Below, piece by piece: positions 7,246-12,144 of a stretch of DNA of 12,144 nucleotides. The stretch lies in assembly GCA_017518705.1 (NCBI GenBank), contig JAFWUC010000018.1, forward strand, positions 1 to 12,144, written 5' to 3'. The DNA comes from Clostridia bacterium. GTDB taxonomy: Bacteria; Bacillota_A; Clostridia; Christensenellales; Aristaeellaceae. Under the pieces are notes generated by a model. The model saw nothing but the letters and a program-made list of their open reading frames with translations. It made no database searches and was not told the origin of the DNA. The position numbers were made by a program, and so were the translations under genes. How positions within the stretch are numbered: position 1 is the first letter of the stretch; every line of letters begins with the position of its first letter.

Positions 7246-7809
7246 TTACTTTTTGAGCTTGCTGGCGTAGGTTTGACGCTGTTTAACAACTGTAAACACG
7301 AAATACCCGTCTTTTTCAGCGATCCTTGCGCCGCCGAACACAGCCTTAAGCTTGTTCAGATACCAGTCGCGGCGCTTGGTCACCAGCATGAGCGTGCCGC
7401 CGATCTCAAGCCGGTTGAAGCTCTTTTCTATCAGCTTCTTGGCCACTGCGAAGTCGCTCTGGTAAGGCGGATTGCACAGGATCAGCCCGAAGGCGCGGTC
7501 CGGCACGCCGTCCAGAGCGTCGGACAGGTACACGGGGCAGCTTAAGCGGTTCGCGGCCAGGTTTTCCCGGGCAGCCTGTACCGCCAGGGGATCCACGTCG
7601 CACAGGACCACGTTTTCCTGCCCCAATGTGAGAGCCAGGTAGATGCCCACCAGCCCGCAGCCGCAGCCCAGGTCCAGGCAGCGGGTGCCGGGGGCAAACT
7701 GCGCGAGCGAGAGCATGGCAAGGGTGCCCCTGTCCGGGTGACGGGGGGAAAACAGGCCGTCGCTCACGGGGATATCGATCTTTACGCCGTTGACCTCGCA
7801 GGAATACAT
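7246..7809 (-). CDS. RsmC/YbxB-type class I methyltransferase
   Basis: A 187-residue SAM-dependent methyltransferase of the MTS (methyltransferase small) family. The closest groups known to me are RsmC, which makes m2G1207 in 16S rRNA, and B. subtilis YbxB; the substrate here is inferred. Motif I is LDLGCGCG at 45-52, an acidic loop CDVDP follows at 70-74, and the catalytic NPPY is at 113-116, typical of enzymes that methylate exocyclic amino groups. The length equals the single catalytic domain, without the extra N-terminal domain of E. coli RsmC. The frame is open for 41 more codons upstream, but ATG at 7809 has GGAGG (7821-7817) with 7-base spacing and its own promoter just before, so I start there. 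It is convergent with rho and divergent from dapF. Confidence 0.9.
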   Translation of the reverse strand: MYSCEVNGVKIDIPVSDGLFSPRHPDRGTLAMLSLAQFAPGTRCLDLGCGCGLVGIYLALTLGQENVVLCDVDPLAVQAARENLAANRLSCPVYLSDALDGVPDRAFGLILCNPPYQSDFAVAKKLIEKSFNRLEIGGTLMLVTKRRDWYLNKLKAVFGGARIAEKDGYFVFTVVKQRQTYASKLKK

Positions 7810-7827
7810 TTTACCGCCTCCGCCCAA

Positions 7828-7856
7828 ATTATAGCCCCTGCGGGCGGATTTGGCAA
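7828..7856 (-). promoter_or_regulatory. Sigma-A promoter of the methyltransferase gene
   Basis: Read on the minus strand, TTGCCA (7856-7851, five of six consensus bases) and a perfect TATAAT (7833-7828) are 17 bases apart. The predicted start is near 7821, at the first base of the GGAGG ribosome binding site, leaving a leader of only about 12 bases. Confidence 0.8.
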
Positions 7857-7859
7857 TAC

Positions 7860-7888
7860 TTGACCGACGGGAGCCAAACAGGTATAAT
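7860..7888 (+). promoter_or_regulatory. Sigma-A promoter of dapF
   Basis: TTGACC (7860-7865) and a perfect TATAAT (7883-7888) are 17 bases apart. The predicted start is near 7895, only about 6 bases before the dapF ATG and inside its GGAG sequence (7892-7895). The -35 box is three bases from the opposing -35 box of the methyltransferase promoter, so both can hardly be occupied at once. Confidence 0.83.
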
Positions 7889-7900
7889 AACGGAGATATT

Positions 7901-8731
7901 ATGAGATTTACCAAGATGCACGGCGCGGGCAACGACTATGTGTACGTGGACCGCTTTCATGAGACGCTGCCCCTGCCCTCAAGCGAGCTCGCGGTGGATA
8001 TAAGCCGTCCCCACTACGGGATAGGCTCGGACGGGCTCATACTCATCGAGCCCTGCGAAGGCGCCGACGCGCGAATGCGCATATTCAACAAGGACGGCTC
8101 CGAAGGGGAGATGTGCGGCAACGGGATCCGCTGTGTGGCCAAATACCTGTACGACAGCGGCATAGCGCCCCGCGAACAGCTGGACATAATGACCGGCAAC
8201 GGGCTGCGCCGGGTATGGGTGAACGTGGAAGGCGGCAAGGCGGTCTCCGCCCGCGTGGATATGGGCGAACCCTGCTTTGAGCCGGCAAAAATACCCGTCC
8301 GGGGCAGCTCGAACCGGGTCACGCTGGAGCTGTGCGGCAAAACGCTCAGCTTTTTCTGCCTGAACATAGGCAATCCCCACGCGGTGACGTTCGACTTATT
8401 CCCGGAAGGAGAGGAGTTTGCAAGGCTCGGGCGCATGGCCGAGACCCACAGCGTCTTCCCGCTGGACGCGAATGTGTCCTTTGCCAGAGTCACCGGGAAG
8501 GAAGAGATACAGGCGCGCATCTGGGAGCGGGGCAGCGGTCCTACCCTCGCCTGCGGCAGCGGCTCTACCGCCACAATGATAGCGGCCCGCGCGCTGGGGC
8601 TCGTGGGGGACAGGGCATACATAGACCTGCCCGGCGGGCGGCTGCTTATAGAATACGACGCAAAAACGAACCATGCCTTTATGACGGGCGACTGCGTAAA
8701 GGTGTTTACGGGAGACTGGGAAAAACAATAA
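7901..8731 (+). CDS. dapF: Diaminopimelate epimerase
   Basis: DapF converts LL- to meso-diaminopimelate, the last step before lysine and the cross-linking residue of many peptidoglycans. It is cytoplasmic, cofactor-free and uses two cysteines as acid and base. The 276-residue product is of normal length. It starts MRFTKMHGAGND, carries catalytic Cys72 in GEMCGNGIRC and Cys218 in ACGSGSTA, and has the conserved GNPHAV between them. Family alignment fixes the ATG at 7901; the open frame reaches 7850 but those codons overlap the promoter. GGAG at 7892-7895 is 5 bases upstream, yet the predicted transcript begins about there. A GH38 gene follows after 15 bases. Presence of dapF implies meso-diaminopimelate synthesis by the epimerase route. 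Confidence 0.97.
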   Translation: MRFTKMHGAGNDYVYVDRFHETLPLPSSELAVDISRPHYGIGSDGLILIEPCEGADARMRIFNKDGSEGEMCGNGIRCVAKYLYDSGIAPREQLDIMTGNGLRRVWVNVEGGKAVSARVDMGEPCFEPAKIPVRGSSNRVTLELCGKTLSFFCLNIGNPHAVTFDLFPEGEEFARLGRMAETHSVFPLDANVSFARVTGKEEIQARIWERGSGPTLACGSGSTATMIAARALGLVGDRAYIDLPGGRLLIEYDAKTNHAFMTGDCVKVFTGDWEKQ

Positions 8732-8746
8732 ACGGAGGAAACGGGC

Positions 8747-11848
<3,102 letters not shown>

Positions 11849-11865
11849 ACTGACAGGGAAACGAA

Positions 11866-12144
11866 ATGAATTCATTTAAAATGCGGCTGTACCGCTTCAT
11901 GCAGGGGCGGCGCGGCACGGACGAACTGGTGATGGCCTCGTACTTCACGGGGCTGGCGCTGTGGGTGCTGAACCTGTTCATCAGATCGTCAATTTTGGGG
12001 CTTATTTCCACTGCGCTGTGGATCTGGGGCATTTTCAGGATGCTCAGCCGCAATATTGCCGCCAGAGAAAAGGAAAATCGCTGGTTTTTAGGGTGGTTTA
12101 CTCCACTTAGCACAAAGATTCGGAACGCCAGGGTGCGCTTCAAA
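11866..12144 (+). CDS. Small membrane protein, N-terminal part (cut by window edge)
   Basis: An open frame of 93 codons runs from ATG 11866 off the end of the window. It begins with a short basic stretch (MRLYRFMQGRRGTDEL), has two closely spaced hydrophobic segments at about residues 22-39 and 43-60, then FRMLSRNIAAREKENRWF and a basic region. This pattern resembles a small clostridial family of unknown function in which a membrane hairpin is followed by RMFSRN and a C-terminal zinc ribbon; the ribbon would lie beyond the window and is inference from memory. AGGGA at 11855-11859 lies 6 bases before the ATG, and the gene follows the mannosidase stop by 17 bases, so it is probably in the same operon. 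An in-frame ATG at 11881 is an alternative start but lacks a ribosome binding site. Confidence 0.75.
   Translation, partial: MNSFKMRLYRFMQGRRGTDELVMASYFTGLALWVLNLFIRSSILGLISTALWIWGIFRMLSRNIAAREKENRWFLGWFTPLSTKIRNARVRFK

Noticed and set aside
11864..11877. Perfect 14-base palindrome covering the last gene's start codon
   Set aside because: About one such palindrome is expected by chance in 12 kb, and it has no loop to form an RNA hairpin.

Overview
The window suggests an uncultured-type, G+C-rich (about 60% by eye) low-motility-of-evidence Gram-positive, most likely a gut-associated member of class Clostridia. The reasons are the heat-shock gene order dnaK-dnaJ-prmA-rsmE-mtaB followed by rpsU, strong GGAGG-type ribosome binding sites, sigma-A promoters with 17-base spacers, a Rho protein with a long disordered insert, and a last gene that resembles a small membrane protein I know from clostridial genomes. 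The assignment is inference; no rRNA gene is present.

Bases 1-4992 hold one forward run of genes: the 3' end of dnaK, then dnaJ, prmA, rsmE, mtaB and a HIT-family gene. dnaJ/prmA and rsmE/mtaB overlap by one base in TGATG junctions, and prmA/rsmE are one base apart. The set joins protein folding (DnaK, DnaJ) to ribosome and tRNA modification (PrmA on protein L11, RsmE on 16S rRNA, MtaB on tRNA). An 11-12 bp hairpin without a U tract lies between dnaK and dnaJ.

Bases 4993-5503 hold rpsU as a separate unit, with a consensus promoter, a strong ribosome binding site and an intrinsic terminator, and then a structured, C-rich and G-poor leader in front of rho. rho (5504-7228) encodes a 574-residue terminator factor whose insert contains short tandem repeats.

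A methyltransferase gene of the RsmC/YbxB type lies on the minus strand (7246-7809), convergent with rho. It is divergent from dapF. Two near-consensus promoters sit back to back between them with their -35 boxes only three bases apart, and both predict very short 5' leaders. dapF (diaminopimelate epimerase, lysine and cell wall) is followed after 15 bases by a GH38 alpha-mannosidase of 1033 residues, and that after 17 bases by the start of a small membrane protein cut off by the window edge. The three probably form one operon.

I see no mobile element, CRISPR array, RNA gene or new defence system. Every gene belongs to a recognisable family. The most interesting features are regulatory: the back-to-back promoters, the nearly leaderless dapF, the rho leader, and the repeat-built Rho insert.
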